DNA from: Apostichopus japonicus
Taxonomy: Eukaryota; Echinodermata; Holothuroidea; Aspidochirotida; Stichopodidae
Length of the DNA stretch: 64,000 bases
Assembly (NCBI RefSeq): GCF_037975245.1
Contig: NC_092562.1
Location: forward strand, 10,269,001-10,333,000
Direction of reading: 5' to 3'
Of the stretch, positions 22,276 to 35,869 are shown piece after piece. The number at the start of each line of letters is the position of its first letter. Within the stretch, counting starts at the first letter, position 1. The translations under genes were made by a program, and so were the position numbers. A model generated the notes under the pieces. That model had not been told where the DNA came from and did not search any database. It was given only the letters and a program-made list of their open reading frames with translations.

Positions 22276-22795
22276 ATCTCCTCCCCCCCTCCTTTCTAAA
22301 TAATAATAATCGTTTCCAGTTGGTGATGAGGCGGATTCTTCAGTTGGTTGAGGAATTTCAAGAGCAGCAAGAAACAAAGCAGACTTATCTGTATGCTCAA
22401 CAAAGAAAGGGGAGAAGCATCAAAGTATTGGTATGGACTTTAATAACAAGGACAAAGTCCATCACAATACTTCTGGGTTGTTATTGCCATTTTAGAAAAC
22501 TAAAACTCTCTGAGAAACAAATGGTTTCAATTGTAATCTATCATCATCAATCAATGATACTACCTCCCATCAGTAGTATCAAGTACAAAAAAAAAGGGGT
22601 TCAAACTTCCAAGCTTTCACACAAGTGTAAAGTTCAAGAGAATGTATAGTGTTTATCATAGCCAAAATGGGAACACAGTGAATTTTATTGTTGAAATAGA
22701 AGAAGGTGTACAAACAGCATTTATTCGATTGCTAGATATGAAACTTATGATTTTGGAAGTTGAAGCAGTCAGGAGAGAGATCGGAGGGACAGCTT
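22276..22795. other. piggyBac 3' flank / 3'UTR
   Basis: Sequence between the truncated LINE and the piggyBac stop codon. On the minus strand it contains AATAAA-type polyadenylation signals at about 22718 and 22684 downstream of the transposase stop. The far end probably includes the piggyBac terminus, but I could not place a TTAA with matching inverted ends. Confidence 0.45.
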
Positions 22796-25700
22796 TCAGC
22801 CTGTGTAATCATGTTTGGTATGATATTTGGCAAAGCATGACATTTGGCCATCATCGTTGCAGAAATGCAGGCGGATGGTATCACCGCAGTTCCTACAACC
22901 ACTAGTTGTTTTGCGGTTGTCATCTTGGCAGACTGCACATTTTTTTCGAGGGGTGTACGAGGTTGGATCAGAGACGTGTTTCATTCGGTTTGGTATCTGT
23001 CGACTCTGAAGTGGGCGGGCATATCTCTCTCTGTAGGGGGCAACCAATTGCTCAGCAAGTGCAATTCTAAACTTTTTGTGACTGTTCTTTGGGGGGGGAT
23101 TGACCTGCTTCAACTTCCAAAGAGCATAGGAATTCACAACTGTCATATCTATCAATCGAAAAAATATTTTTATCCACCAGCGCTTGTACCGGCGTTGTAA
23201 AGGATTGTAGGACAGAAGCTGATCATACACATCTACACCACCCATGTGGGTGTTGTAGTCTAAAACCATCTTTGGTTTCTGAACATCTTCCATTTCACGA
23301 GTACCCCTCTTTCTACGAGTAATCGTATCCAACGTGTTGCCATGAACTGTAGACAGACAAAACACATCTCTCTTGTCCATCCACCGACAAACTGTCATTT
23401 TGTGGCTACTGTAGAAAACAGATTGACCCGGCTCGAAGACTTCCACAGATGTCCTCAATCGCATTGGCATACTGAGACGATCCTGGCGAACCGTTCCAAC
23501 AGCCAATGTGTCGTGAGTGAGCAGGTGAGCTAGTAACTCTGGAGACGTGTAAAAATTATCAGTGTACAGGTGATGAAATTTACCCAGGTACGGACTCATC
23601 AGCTCATTCACGACACGGAAGCTCAATCCTTTTTCTCCTGTACCACCTGTGTAAATTTGGAAATTCAAACAATAGTGAACTTGTGAGTCACAGAGGACCC
23701 ACAATTTCACCCCTCTCTTTGTGGGCTTGTCCTTCATGTACTGGATGAAGCTGCAACGGGCCTTGGTCCCGAGCATCTGTTCATCCAGACTGAGGTTCTT
23801 ACCCGGATGATAGTGCTGAGGGAAAGATATGAGTAAGGAATCAAGTAAGGGGCGTACTTTGTACAACTTATCACAGAGCTTCCCATCAGCAGTCAAGTCA
23901 GCCCTAGTGTTATCCGCAAGATGCAAATACCTTTGAATCATGGCGAAACGATGACCTGACATTACAGAAGGAAACCATGGTGTTTCTAAGAGTGGTGTAG
24001 TTGACCAGTATTCTCTCAAGTCACCTTTGTGGACAATACCCATGGCAATAGCTACCCCAATGAAGGCCATTATCTCCTCTCTAGTAACGGGCGACCAGCG
24101 CTCATTACTACCTCCTTCCTTGGCCCTTTCTTGCATTGCATACAGATTCGTCTGCTTCACCAAATTTGTCAAGACTGCTTCGGTGAGAAACAGTCTCAAC
24201 AAATCTAGCTCAGTCACTGCCCTCCGGGCCGCTCCTGAAATACCTCGGGGATCCTCTCCCTCCCTGGCAAACTGCCCCTCTTCGTTGATGTAAGGCTGTT
24301 GAATAAAAGGAAAATTGAATGTATAAATACAAAAAAAATATCAATATTTTATTTTGTAGATAACTAAAACTCAGGTTTACACAGTTGGCAGGTTTTCCGG
24401 TCCATAGTAGGCTTCAAAAAAAATATTGGTTAGTAAAGTAACAGAAATATGATTACTCACTTTGTTTTCAGTGAAACTCTCCCACTTCCAGTCCCCGCAG
24501 CAGTTGTGACGATCCTCTTCGTCTTCCACCAGAAGATCCATCTTCTGCTGCAGATCAGCTTTCTTCCCAAGAGCGGAGAGGGTGGCTTTTCGTTGTCTCA
24601 CCCTTTCTCTGAAAGCCTTCCGCTCCTGGGCCGAGATGGTTGGTGGTGGTGTTGATGGCCTCTTTGGTGGAGGTACTACCACTGGTGCACCAGTGGCTTC
24701 AGGCACAACTGCTGCGGGTGCCTCATCTGGCAGTTCCTCAAAGGCTGGTGCCAGTTGAACAGTATTTCCCTGAAAACAAAAGGCATGACAGTTTTGTAAA
24801 ATCACTAGGCCCAAAAAAAGAAATGCCAATTGTTCCCCCTATTTTGTAAATTCATTTGCTAATATCATATTTATTCCAAGAATTGACTTTGTTTACATTC
24901 TAAAATTACATACATTTCTTTACAATGGGATTAGCTTAGCATTATAACATTAGGCCTATTCTTTGTTCATTTGGCCATCCCCCAAAATGATACAAATATA
25001 CAATGGATTTCCCTTTTTCGCAATTTTATTTGGCCTTCTTGTTTTATTTTTCGTACAGTATGTAACAATAATTATTGGTTTTCATCATTATTCTAAGTTG
25101 TTTCTTTCTTAACATTCTACAATTACAGCCAAATGTTGGCATAACCTGAGGCCTGGCCTAGGGACAAACTAAAACGTATGACAGCGAATGACAATTGACT
25201 TTGTACAGGGTTAAATATCATTCGCGAATGACAGCGAATGACAACGAAGGAGAGTGGTGAGAAGAGATAGAATGAGTGGGTGGAGTAAATGCGGTTATTA
25301 GTTTTCGGCCAAAAATGATTTGAGGAAAATCGCATGTTACGTGGTTGCAGGGTTTTGGACATAATTTACAGATAGAAACCACAGGGAAAGATTTTGTGTG
25401 AGAATGTGCTTGAGTGCTGTGCTTTTTACCTCTGTAGATTTATATAAAAAGATAACTGAAGCCGTTTCAAGATTAAATAGTATTGTTAGTTTCTAACAAT
25501 TAAAATCGGAAAAATAACGTTAAATTTACTTTTTAACATCAGACTTACAATTTCGCTTACTATAAGGTGCGTTAGTATCTTGTCCGTACTTTACTAGATC
25601 TGTAAGCCACGCACTTTGCGTCCACTCGGTTTGCGTGGCTTTAATATAACCACGAAGTCTGAACTGTGATATCCGGTTGAAGTAAATGTCTGTGCTGTCA

Positions 25701-26574
25701 CAACTGTCATTTGTTTTAGTCAAACGCAATGTTTTAGTGTGTATAGTAAAGGCTTCATAATTGACGCACCCCTGAAATTGACGCACCTTCAATTATTAGC
25801 AACGATACAGCATGTCACCTTAACTTTTTGCAGTCAAGCAGAATGACATAGTTCATGAGTTTGAATCAATTTCAGCTATTTGCTGACCAAATTGTGGTAT
25901 TTTTTAAGCTTTTAACACCCTCCCACCAGTTTTGCACTTTTCTTGGGCATTTGGAAGTCTTACTCCCTAAAAATAACCACACTATCTCAATATGATAACA
26001 CTGCTCTTTGGAACCTGACCAGTCTGAGCTTTGAGGCTCAGAGCATAGCAAACAGCATCTTAAGTCAATTGATGTATACTAAGGCCTACACTACAGTTAG
26101 CTTTACAACGAATGTGTCAATTTAGGGGTATGAAAGAACTTGACACGGCAGACATTTTGTGGTAAAATTCTGCTCAATTGTACGGTGCATAAGCACAGAA
26201 CTTTAAATATTTTGAGATCATAACATTTCTGAGGAATTACACGTATGAAAAACACATACAGTCGAGTGATTAGGACTTTTCCTTGATAGATATCGTTGAT
26301 CAAATCCTTAAGTGCGTCAATTATGAGCCCACCATGCTACAACATAAATCATTCGTTATGTGTAATGCAATTGTCATTCGTTTTAGTAAAACCCCTAGCC
26401 TAGCCTTTGTTGTAAACAACGCTATCGACTTACAATTTCTGAATCCTCAAAAAGGACCGAATCTTGATAAACTGGTTCGACCAGAGCGTCCTGGTCCTCT
26501 ACATTAATGGTATCGGTATCGAACAAATCGTCCCACATCTCTTGGGAGTGACAGCGTGGTACATTTGTAGCCAT
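22796..26574 (-). CDS. piggyBac transposase, copy A (three exons, intact frame)
   Basis: A DDD transposase of the piggyBac/PGBD4-like group, which excises and inserts DNA at TTAA. Exons on the minus strand: 26574-26434 (47 codons, ATG at 26572-26574), 24769-24461 (103 codons), 24295-22796 (499 codons plus TGA). Introns are GT-AG and phase 0 (GAAATT|GTAAGTC; TTTTCAG|GGAAAT; AACAAA|GTGAGT; CAACAG|CCTTAC). The product is 649 residues with an acidic N-terminus and a proline-rich linker. Catalytic segments in exon 3 are LSLDEQMLGTK, HLYTDNFYTSPEL and THMGGVDVYDQLLSYN. The C-terminus is a Cys/His cross-brace finger (CAVCQDD, SGCRNCG, HFCNDDGQMSCF). No frame break is seen. The 1.66-kb first intron contains an unexplained open segment conserved in copy B. 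Terminal inverted repeats were not identified, so a domesticated or immobilised copy cannot be excluded. Confidence 0.92.
24770..26433. other. Large first intron of piggyBac copy A
   Basis: Contains several CGAATGACA 9-mers (about 25190-25240, inverted near 26374) and, on the minus strand at 25548-25665, an open segment FRLRGYIKATQTEWTQSAWL followed by TDLVKYGQDTNAPYSK and bounded by splice-like CAG and AATT|GTAAGTC. Its phase (0 in, 1 out) does not fit between the exons, so it is not included in the CDS. It could be an alternative 5' exon or a remnant. Confidence 0.4.
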
Positions 26575-26881
26575 ATTTGAATTTTTGCAAAAGTAAAGTG
26601 CGCGATCATCGAGCTAGGTAAATTAATCTGAAGGGTTCACGTCAAATTGGCGCGCATAACCATGCATGGAGGGTCATGTGATGTGTTCCAGGGTGGTACC
26701 AAACTGATATTTCTCTGTAGCAGTTCGAGAAAAGTGTTAGTGACTTCGTGAAAGATTTGCACCAAGACGGATCGGACATGGGAACTAACGGCGTAAGAAG
26801 GTACTGGTACTTCAGGCCTACGAAATAGTGCTAATATGCTAACGTTCAACCTTATTCTCTTGAATGAAGGCAAGCCTTCTA

Positions 26882-28067
26882 CACTAGAGCACCAATGGTG
26901 CAGAAGCTCATACCTTTTCGAGCTTAAAAATGTAGGGCCCACAAAACTTTATGGCCCACCAAATTTCAGGTCATTTTTCAGATTCCACCAATTTTGGGCC
27001 CATGAGGGATACCCCCCCCCCCTCCCTCCGTAAGCAGAATCCTGGCTACACCACTGGCTATAATTCCTATTTTCCCCCTTTAAATCCTATTTTCCCCACT
27101 CTCTCAAACAATACCACTGACCTACCCTATTTAACTTTCTCCCCTCTACCTGAGCAGACCTGAAGCACTCCTTGTCAAAATTTTGGCTGGCTGCCTACAT
27201 ACCTCAGGCTCAAAGACTTCTAAGAATCGGCAAGTGCTGATTGGCTATTGGGCTCTCATGCTTACAGTTCAACAGTTAATAACAACTCCCAGTCCTGCTT
27301 TAATTCCACTAACAGCCTCTGCAGAGCTTAACCACAAATGTAAACAAACACTGCAGAGACTGGGAGACAAATTAAAGGAGCTTTGGCAAAAGGTGAAGGC
27401 TCAGATTTTTTTAAACAATGGGGATTAATTGTAATTAATTAACTTTTGACCAAAAATTATTAGGCATAACCTTATTCATACACAATCCAACAATCATCAG
27501 TTCAACTTTGAATATGATCCATCAAAATCTTGAGGAGATTGAGATATTTGAAAATATTACAAAGAATGACCCCCGATGACCCCCTAAATGACATTTGACC
27601 TCAATTTTCTGAACACCCCTCGTAACTCTCATCCCGAGGAACGTTGTGACCAAGTTTCATTATAACTGGCCATACACTGTACGAACAGGAGCAATTTGAA
27701 AATATAGGGCCACGGCCGGGGCCACAAAAGACCCATAGTTGATCTTTGATCTCAAATTCATGAACACCCTGAAGGTAAAACTTCCATAGTACTATCGTGA
27801 CAAACCCTCAACATTGTACCATGGAATCTGTTGGAGAAGAAGCATTTTGCGTATTTCCACAAAATGGTCCATTACGGCCCACAGGTGACCTTTGACCCCA
27901 AATTTCGGACCATCTCTGATGGACCTATACCTAATGGTCCTTGTGTCCAAGTTTCATGAAATTCCATCAAACACTGTGCGAGTGGGAGCGGTTTTACCAA
28001 TTGTTGACGGATAGAGTGATAGACGCCGCACTGTAACAATAGCTCACACCAGCATGCTGGTATGAGC
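26882..28067. mobile_element. TA-flanked element, copy 2 (1.19 kb)
   Basis: The same ends as the copy in the LINE (CACTAGAGCACC to GGTATGAGC), with TA at 26880-26881 and 28068-28069. It carries an extra stretch of about 45 bp near the left end (TTATGGCCCACCAAATTTCA) missing from the LINE copies, so it is a distinct subfamily member. It contains TGACCTTTGACCC at 27886-27898. Confidence 0.8.
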
Positions 28068-28196
28068 TAATAATAGATCTTACTTATTAATACAGCTCTA
28101 GGGGCAAGCTTTGTCTCATATGGACTAACGTAATTATTACTCGCTATAAAGTGAATGTAGAAATGTGGGGAAATGTTTAGTTCAGTGCAACCACGG

Positions 28197-31100
28197 GGTT
28201 TTCCTTTTTTTATTATCATTCCAACAAGAGTCCAAACAATGTACATTTCATAATAACATATACTTTATGACCAATAGTCAATATTAATGACAACAAAAAA
28301 TAAATCATTAAACTTCAAATAAAGATTTCCACTTATGCCATCTGATATCAAAAGCATTTTGCTTACAACTAGTTTGATACATAAACTTTTCTTTTAGATA
28401 AAAATTCTTTAAATCAATTTTACCATAGTTAAAGGAAGGTTTCTCATTTTTAACCTTACTTTTGTAGACACAAAATTTCAGAACCAGAAGGATGTTATTA
28501 AACACATAGTCTTTGTACAAATAATTTCCAAACAAAACAAGCTCTTTACTAACTACAATATTAATGTTCAATTTAATTTGAACCCAGATTTGAAAATCCC
28601 TCCATACTTTCTGAGTGAAGCTGCATTCCCAGAATAAATGAATTAAACTCTCATCTGCTACCCCACAAAAAGTGCACAATGGATCAATGGTTTTGCCAAT
28701 TTTAACCATAAGAGTATTTGTCCCTAAAATTCTGTTAAGCAGACGAAATGGGAACCAACGGAGCTTCACCTCAGAAGTACATTTCCAATTGTATGTGCAC
28801 ACCTTATACCAATCTACTTCAGACAAAATTGGGGACAAGAGCATGTTCCATTTGTGAATACATTTATATTGGACCTTATTATTTGTTAATAGAATATTAT
28901 AAAAACCTTTTACACCCTTTTGGATCCATAAAAACAGTTTTAATATGAAAGCCTTGAAATGGGAGTGCAAGAGAAATATTTATATGGCCTAATAGACCAG
29001 AAAAGGATTTCTCTATTGCTTTTTTAATACCATGCACGTGAAGAAAATTTGTTCTCACATCATATTTTGTATAAATCTCATCGGCAGATAAGAACTCACC
29101 GTTACAGTTTACCAGATCATTAACATATAATATACCATGTCTTTGCCAATCTTTATACACTAGAGCACCAATGGTGCAGAAGCTCATACCTTTTCGAGCT
29201 TAAAAATGTAGGGCCCACAAAACCAATTTTTTGGGCCTATGAGGGATACCCCCCCCCCCCTCAGTTAGCAGAATCCTGGCCACACCACTGGCTATAATTC
29301 CTATTTTCCCCTTTAAATCCTATTTTACCCACTCTCTCAAACAATACCACTGACCTACTGTTCCCTATTAAACCTTCTCCCCTCTACCTTAGCAGACATA
29401 ACTTCACAAGCACTCCCTATATAACTTCACAAGCTGCCTACATACCTCAGGCTCAAAGACTTCTAAGAATCGGCAAGTGCTGATTGGCTATAGGGCTCTC
29501 ATGCTTACAGTTCAACAGTTAATAACAACTCCCAGTCCTGCTTTAATTCCACTAACAGCTTCTGCAGAGCTTAACCACAAATGTAAACAAACAATGCAGA
29601 GATTGGGAGACAAATTAAAGGAGCTTTGGCAAAAAGTGAAGGCTCAGATTTTTTTTAAACAATGGGGATTAATTGTAATTAATTAACTTTTGACCAAAAA
29701 TTATTATGCATCACCTTATTCATACACAATCCAACAATCATCAGTTCAACTTTGAATATGATCCATCAAAATCTTGAGGAGATTGAGATATTTGAAAATA
29801 TTACAAAGAATGACCCCCGATGACCCCCTAAATGACATTTGACCTCAATTCTCTGAACACCCCTCGTAACTCTCATCCCGAGGAACATTGTGACCAAGTT
29901 TCATTATAATTGGCCATACACTGTACGAACAGGAGCAATTTGAAAATATAGGGCCACGGCCCGGGCCACAAAAGACCCCTAGTTGATCTTTGATCTCAAA
30001 TTCATGAACACCCTGAAGGTAAAACTACCGTAGTACTATCGTGACAAACCCTCAACATTGTACCATGGAATCTGTAGGAGAAGAAGCATTTTGCGTATTT
30101 CCACAAAATGTCCCATTACGGCCCACAGGTGACCTTTGACCCCAAATTTTGGACCATCTCTGATGACCCTATACCCAATAGTCCTTGTGTCCAAGTTTCA
30201 TGAAATTCCATCAAACACTGTGCGAGTGGCAGCGGTTTTACCAATTGTTGACGGATAGAGTGATAGACGCCGCACTGTAACAATAGCTCACACCAGCATG
30301 CTGGTATGAGCTAAAAATGCATACATGTATTACCCACCTTAATATTTTCGTTGTGCCAAATACTGGAACTTAAAACATCATGAATATTTTGGGGCTTGAG
30401 CAAAACGGTGAAATCTTTCCAGGCTGAAAAAACACCTTTCCAAGAGGTATTTTTACTTTCTTTAATAACTCTATCCCAATAAGTACCAGAAGAGTAATCA
30501 AAATTACAATGAGGAGTATTCACTTTATATAAATTATACACCTTACTGTCGATGTTATATTTAAGTAATCTACGAATCCAAGTAATCTTAAGTGCCTTCT
30601 CGAAAGGTTCAAATTGGATCATACCAGCACCTCCCTTTATAACAGGAAGCGCCTTTTGATTTCTACTGATCCTATCTACTTTACCTCCCCATACAGAGTT
30701 ATAAAACTTGGAATTAATCTCCTTGATAATTTCTTTACTTGGGGTTGGAAGTGAAAGAACGAGATGGTTCAACTTTGGCAACAAAAGGGATTTTACCACA
30801 ACTATTCTACCTAAAACTGTCAAAAACCTCTTTGACCAGTGGTGAATTTGTTTTGTAATAGCCTGCATCGTAGTTACATCATTTACATTCACGATAACAT
30901 CCAGTTGTGTACACAATGTTACCCCAAGATAACTGAATATATTATCGCCAACCCAAGATAAGTTATAATTCTTACATAAAACATCATCACTACCTTTTTT
31001 GGATCCTATCCAAACAGCACTAGTTTTATCCATGTTAATTTTCAAACCAGATATATTATGGAAGTTTTCCAGAAGCTTGAAAGTTTGTGAAAGAGAATTT

Positions 31101-31461
31101 TCAGTGCCATCTAAAATAATAGTTGTGTCATCGGCATATTATAAAACTTTATATTCCATATCACGTATGATAATAACCTTAATATCCACACAATTATTAA
31201 TGGCAATATTTCAAATCTGAGAACACAGAAGAAAAATATAAGGCGAAAGACCATCCCCTTGACGGCATCCTGAATTAATATCAAAAAATCGGGTCATGTG
31301 GCCGTTAACCAAGACTGAAGATTGTGCATTGTTGTAAAAATTGAGATCCATCTTTTAAAGCCTTCCCCAAAATTAAACAAATCTAGCGTTTTGAAAATAA
31401 ATTCATGTGAAACTGAGTCGAATGCTTTTTCAAAATCAATTAAGAGTAAGAGACCTGGAAT
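28197..31461 (-). mobile_element. 5'-truncated L1/Tx1-like LINE, copy B
   Basis: The duplicate of LINE A, with the same truncation point, the same 3' tail and the same nested element (29158-30311). The codon that is a stop in copy A is intact here (PFEKALKITW), so the 3' part of the reverse transcriptase frame runs on to CMHF. The frame still breaks at the frameshift before YADD, shared with copy A and thus older than the duplication. Confidence 0.88.
29158..30311. mobile_element. TA-flanked element, copy 3 (inside LINE B)
   Basis: The counterpart of copy 1 at the homologous LINE position, with TA at 29156-29157 and 30312-30313. It was therefore duplicated with the block and is not an independent insertion. 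Confidence 0.8.
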
Positions 31462-31994
31462 CCCCCCCCCCAAGTTCTAGATCTCCTCCCCCCCCTTTCT
31501 AAATAATAATAATCCTTTCCAGTTGGTGATGAGGCGGATTCTTCAGTTGGTTGAGGAATTTCAAGAGCAGCAAGAAACAAAGCAGACTTATCTGTATGCT
31601 CAACAAAGAAAGGGGAGAAGCATCAAAGTATTGGTATGGACTTCAATAACAAGGAAAAAGTCCATCACAATACTTCTGGGTTGTTAATTGCCATTTTAGA
31701 AAACTACAACTCTCTGAAAAACAAATGGTTTCAATTGTAATCTATCATCATCAATCAATGATACTACCTCCCATCAGTAGTATCAAGTACAAAAAAAAGG
31801 GTTCAAACTTCCAACTTTTCACACAAGTGTAAAGTTCAAGAGAATGTTTAGTGTTTATCATAGCCAAAATGGGAACACAGTGAATATTATTGTTGAAATA
31901 GAAGGTGTACAAACAGCATTTATTCGATTGCTAGATATGAAACTTATGATTTTGGAAGTTGAAGCAGTCAGGAGAGAGATCGGAGGGACAGCTT

Positions 31995-34900
31995 TCAGCC
32001 TGTGTAATCATGTTTGGTATGATATTTGACAAAGCATGACATTTGGCCATCATCGTTGCAGAAGTGCAGGCGGATGGTATCACCGCAGTTCCTACAACCA
32101 CTAGTTGTTTTGCGGTTGTCATCTTGGCAAACTGCACATTTTTTTCGAGGGGTGTACGAGGTTGGATCAGAGACGTGTTTCATTCGGTTTGGTATCTGTC
32201 GACTCTGAAGTGGGCGGGCATATCTCTCTCTGTAGGGGGCAACCAATTGTTCAGCAAGTGCAATTCTAAACTTTTTGTGACTGTTACGTGGGAGATTGAC
32301 CTGCTTCAGCTTCCAAAGAGCAAAGGAATTCACAATTGTCATATCTATCAATCGAAAAAATATTTTTATCCACCAGCGCTTGTACCGGCGTTGTACAGGA
32401 TTGTACGACAGAAGCTGATCGTACACATCTACACCACCCATGTGGGTGTTGTAGTCTAAAACCATCTTTGGTTTCTGAACATCTTCCATTTCACCACGAG
32501 TACCCCTCTTTCTACGAGCAATCGTATCCAACGTGTTGCCATGAACTGTAGATAGACAAAACACATCTCTCTTGTCCTTCCACCGACAAACTGTCATTTT
32601 GTGGCTACTGTAGAAAACAGATTGACCCGGCTCGAAGACTTCGACAGATGTCCTCAATCGCATTGGCATACTGAGACGATCCTGGCGAACCGTTCCAACA
32701 GCCAATGTGTCGTGAGTGAGCAGGTGAGCTAGTAACTCTGGAGACGTGTAAAAATTATCAGTGTACAGGTGATGAAATTTACCCAGGTACGGACTCATCA
32801 GCTCATTCACGACACGGAAGCTCAATCCTTTTTCTCCTGTACCACCTGTGTAAATTTGGAAATTCAAACAATAGTGAACTTGTGAGTCACAGAGGACCCA
32901 CAATTTCACCCCTCTCTTTGTGGGCTTGTCCTTCATGTACTGGATGAAGCTGCAACGGGCCTTGGTCCCGAGCATCTGTTCATCCAGACTGAGATTCTTA
33001 CCCGGATGATAGTGCTGAGGGAAAGATGTGAGTAAGGAATCAAGTAAGGGGCGTACTTTGTACAACTTATCACAGAGCTTTCCATCAGCAGTTGAGGCAG
33101 TCCTGTTATTCGCAAGATGCAAATACCTTTGAATCATGCAGAAACGATGACCTGACATTACAGAAGGAAACCATGGTGTTTCTAAGAGTGGTGTAGTTGA
33201 CCAGTATTCTCTCAATTCACCTTTGTGGACAATACCCATGGCAATAGCTACCCCAATGAAGGCCATTATCTCCTCTGTAGTAACAGGCGACCAGGGCTCT
33301 TTACTACCTCCTTCCTTGGCCCTTTCTTGCGTCGCATACAGATTCGTCTGGTTGACCAAATTTGTCAAGACTGCTTCGGTGAGAAACAGTCTCAACAAAT
33401 CTAGCTCAGTCACTGCCCCCCGGGCCGCTCCTGAAATACCTCGGGGATCCTCTCCCTCCCTGGCAAACTGCCCCTCTTCGTTGATGTAAGGCTGTTGAAT
33501 AAAAGGAAACTTGAATGTATAAATACAAAAAAAATATCAATATTTTATTTTGTAGGTAACTAAAACTCAGGTTTACACAGTTGGCAGGTTTTCGGGTCCA
33601 TAGTAGGCTTCAAAAAAAATATTGGTTAGTAAAGTAACAGAAATATGATTACTCACTTTGTCTTCAGTGAAACTCTCCCACTTCCAGTCCCCGCAGCAGT
33701 TGTGACGATCCTCTTCGTCCTCCACCAGAAGATCCATCTTCTGCTGCACATCAGCTTCCTTCCCAAGAGCGGAGAGGGTGGCTTTTCGTTGTCTCACCCT
33801 TTCTCTGAAAGCCTTCCGCTCCTGGGCCGAGATGGTTGGTGGTGGTGTTGATGGCCTCTTTGGTGGAGGTACTACCACTGGTGCACCAGTGGCTTCAGGC
33901 ACAACTGCTGCGGGTGCCTCATCTGGCAGATCCTCAAAGGCTGGTGCCAGTTGAACAGTATTTCCCTGAAAACAAAAGGCATGACAGTTTTGTAAAATCA
34001 CTTGGCCCAAAAAAAGAAATGCCAATTGTTCCCCATACTTTGTAAATTCATTTGCTAATATCATAATTATTCCAAGAATTTTCTTTGTTTACATTCTAGA
34101 ATTACATACATTTCTATACAATGGCATAAGCTTAGCATTATAACATTAGGCCTATTCTTTGTTCATTTGGCCACCCCCCCAAAATGATAAAAATATACAA
34201 TGGATTCCCCTTTTTCGCAATTTTATTTGGCCTTCCTGTTTTATTTTTCTTACAGTATGTAACAATAATTATTGGTTATCATTATTATTCTAAGTTGTTT
34301 CTTTCTTAACATTCTACAATTACAGCCAAACGTTGGCATAACGTGAGGCCTAGCCTCTAGGGACAAACTAAAACGAATGACAGCGAATGACAATTGACTT
34401 TGTACAGGGTTAAATATCATTCGCGAATGACAGCAAATGACAACGAATGACAGTGGTGAGTGGAGATAGAATGAGTGAGTGGAGTAAATGCCGTTATTGG
34501 TTTTCTGCACAAAAATGATTTGAGGAAAATCGCATGTTACGTGGTTGCAGGGTTTTGGTGTAATTTACAGATAGAAACCACAGGGAAAGATTTTGTGTGA
34601 GAATGTGCTTGAGTGCTGTGCTTTTTACCTCTGTAGATTTATATAAAAAGATAACTGAAGCCGTTTCAAGATTAAATAGTATTGATAGTTTCAAACAATT
34701 AATATCGGAAAAATCATGTTAAATTTAATTTTTAAAATCAGACTTACAATTTCCCTTACTATAAGGTGCGTTAGTATCTTGTCCGTACTTTACTAGATCT
34801 GTAAGCCACGCACTTTGCGTCCACTCGGTTTGCGTGGCTTTAATATAACCACGAAGTCTGAACTGTGATATCCGGTTGGATGTAAATGTCTGTGCTGTCA

Positions 34901-35769
34901 CAACTGTCATTTGTTTTAGTCAACGCAATGTTTTAGTGTGTATAGTAAAGGCTTCATAATTGACGCACCCCTGAAATTGACGCACCTTCAATTACAACGA
35001 TACAGCATGTCACCTTAACTTTTTGCAGTCAAGCAGAATGGCATATTTCATGAGTTTGAATCAATTTCAGCTATTTGCTGACCAAATTGTGGTATTTTTT
35101 AAGCTTTGAACACCCTCCCACCAGTTTTGCACTTTTCTTGGGCGTTTGGAAGTCTTACTCCCTAAAAATAACCACACTATCTCAATATGATAACACTGCT
35201 CTTTGGAACCTGACCAGTCTGAGCTTTGAGGCTCAGAGCATAGCAAACAGCATCTTAAGTCAATGGATGTATACTAAGGCCTACACTACAGTTAGCTTTA
35301 CAACGAATGTGTCAATTTAGGGGTATGAAAGAACTTGACACGGCAGACATTTTGTGGTAAAATTCTGCTCAATTGTACGGTGCATAAGCACAGAACTTTA
35401 AATATTTTGAGATCATAACATTTCTGAGGAATTACACGTATGAAAAACACATACAGTCGAGTGATTAGGATTTTTCCTTGATAGATATCGTTGATCAAAT
35501 CCTTAAGTGCGTCAATTATGAGCCCACCATGCTACAACATAAATCATTCGTTATGTGTAATGCAATTGTCATTCGTTTTAGTAAAACCCCTAGCCTAGCC
35601 TTTGTTGTAAACAACGATATCGACTTACAATTTCTGAATCCTCAAAAAGGACCGAATCTTGATAAACTGGTTCGACCAGAGCGTCCTGGTCCTCTACATT
35701 AATGGTATCGGTATCGAACAAATCGTCCCACATCTCTTGGGAGTGACTGCGTGGTACATTTGTAGCCAT
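31995..35769 (-). CDS. piggyBac transposase, copy B (three exons, intact frame)
   Basis: The duplicate of the gene at 22796-26574. Exons on the minus strand: 35769-35629, 33965-33657, 33491-31995 (TGA), with the same splice sites and phases. The product is 648 residues. The three catalytic Asp segments and the C-terminal Cys/His finger are all present. Differences from copy A are scattered substitutions (for example VKQTNLYAMQ against VNQTNLYATQ) and small in-frame indels such as the extra Gly in KRGTRGEMED. That two copies both keep a full frame after these changes suggests youth or selection, though time since duplication may be short. Confidence 0.92.
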
Positions 35770-35869
35770 ATTTGAATTTTTGCAAAAGTAAAGTGAGCGA
35801 TCTTCGAGCTAGGTAAATGAATCTGAAGGGTTCACGTCAATTTGCGCGCGCAACCGTGCATGGAGGGTC

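Larger units (their letters stand above)
18993..28196. repeat. Tandem segmental duplication, unit A (about 9.2 kb)
   Basis: This block is repeated head-to-tail as unit B. Matching positions lie 9195-9208 bp apart across the LINE, the TA-flanked element and the piggyBac gene (for example 19951 with 29158, 22796 with 31995, 26574 with 35769). It runs from a G-run next to the LINE 3' end to CAGTGCAACCACGG at 28183-28196. Copies differ by scattered substitutions and small indels, at a low percentage by eye. Unit A holds the empty site of the P element found in unit B. Confidence 0.92.

Noticed and set aside
26637-26942. 101-codon minus-strand frame ending in the P insertion target (and its copy near 38170-38577)
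   Set aside because: No known domain or splice partner found; kept only as unexplained sequence.
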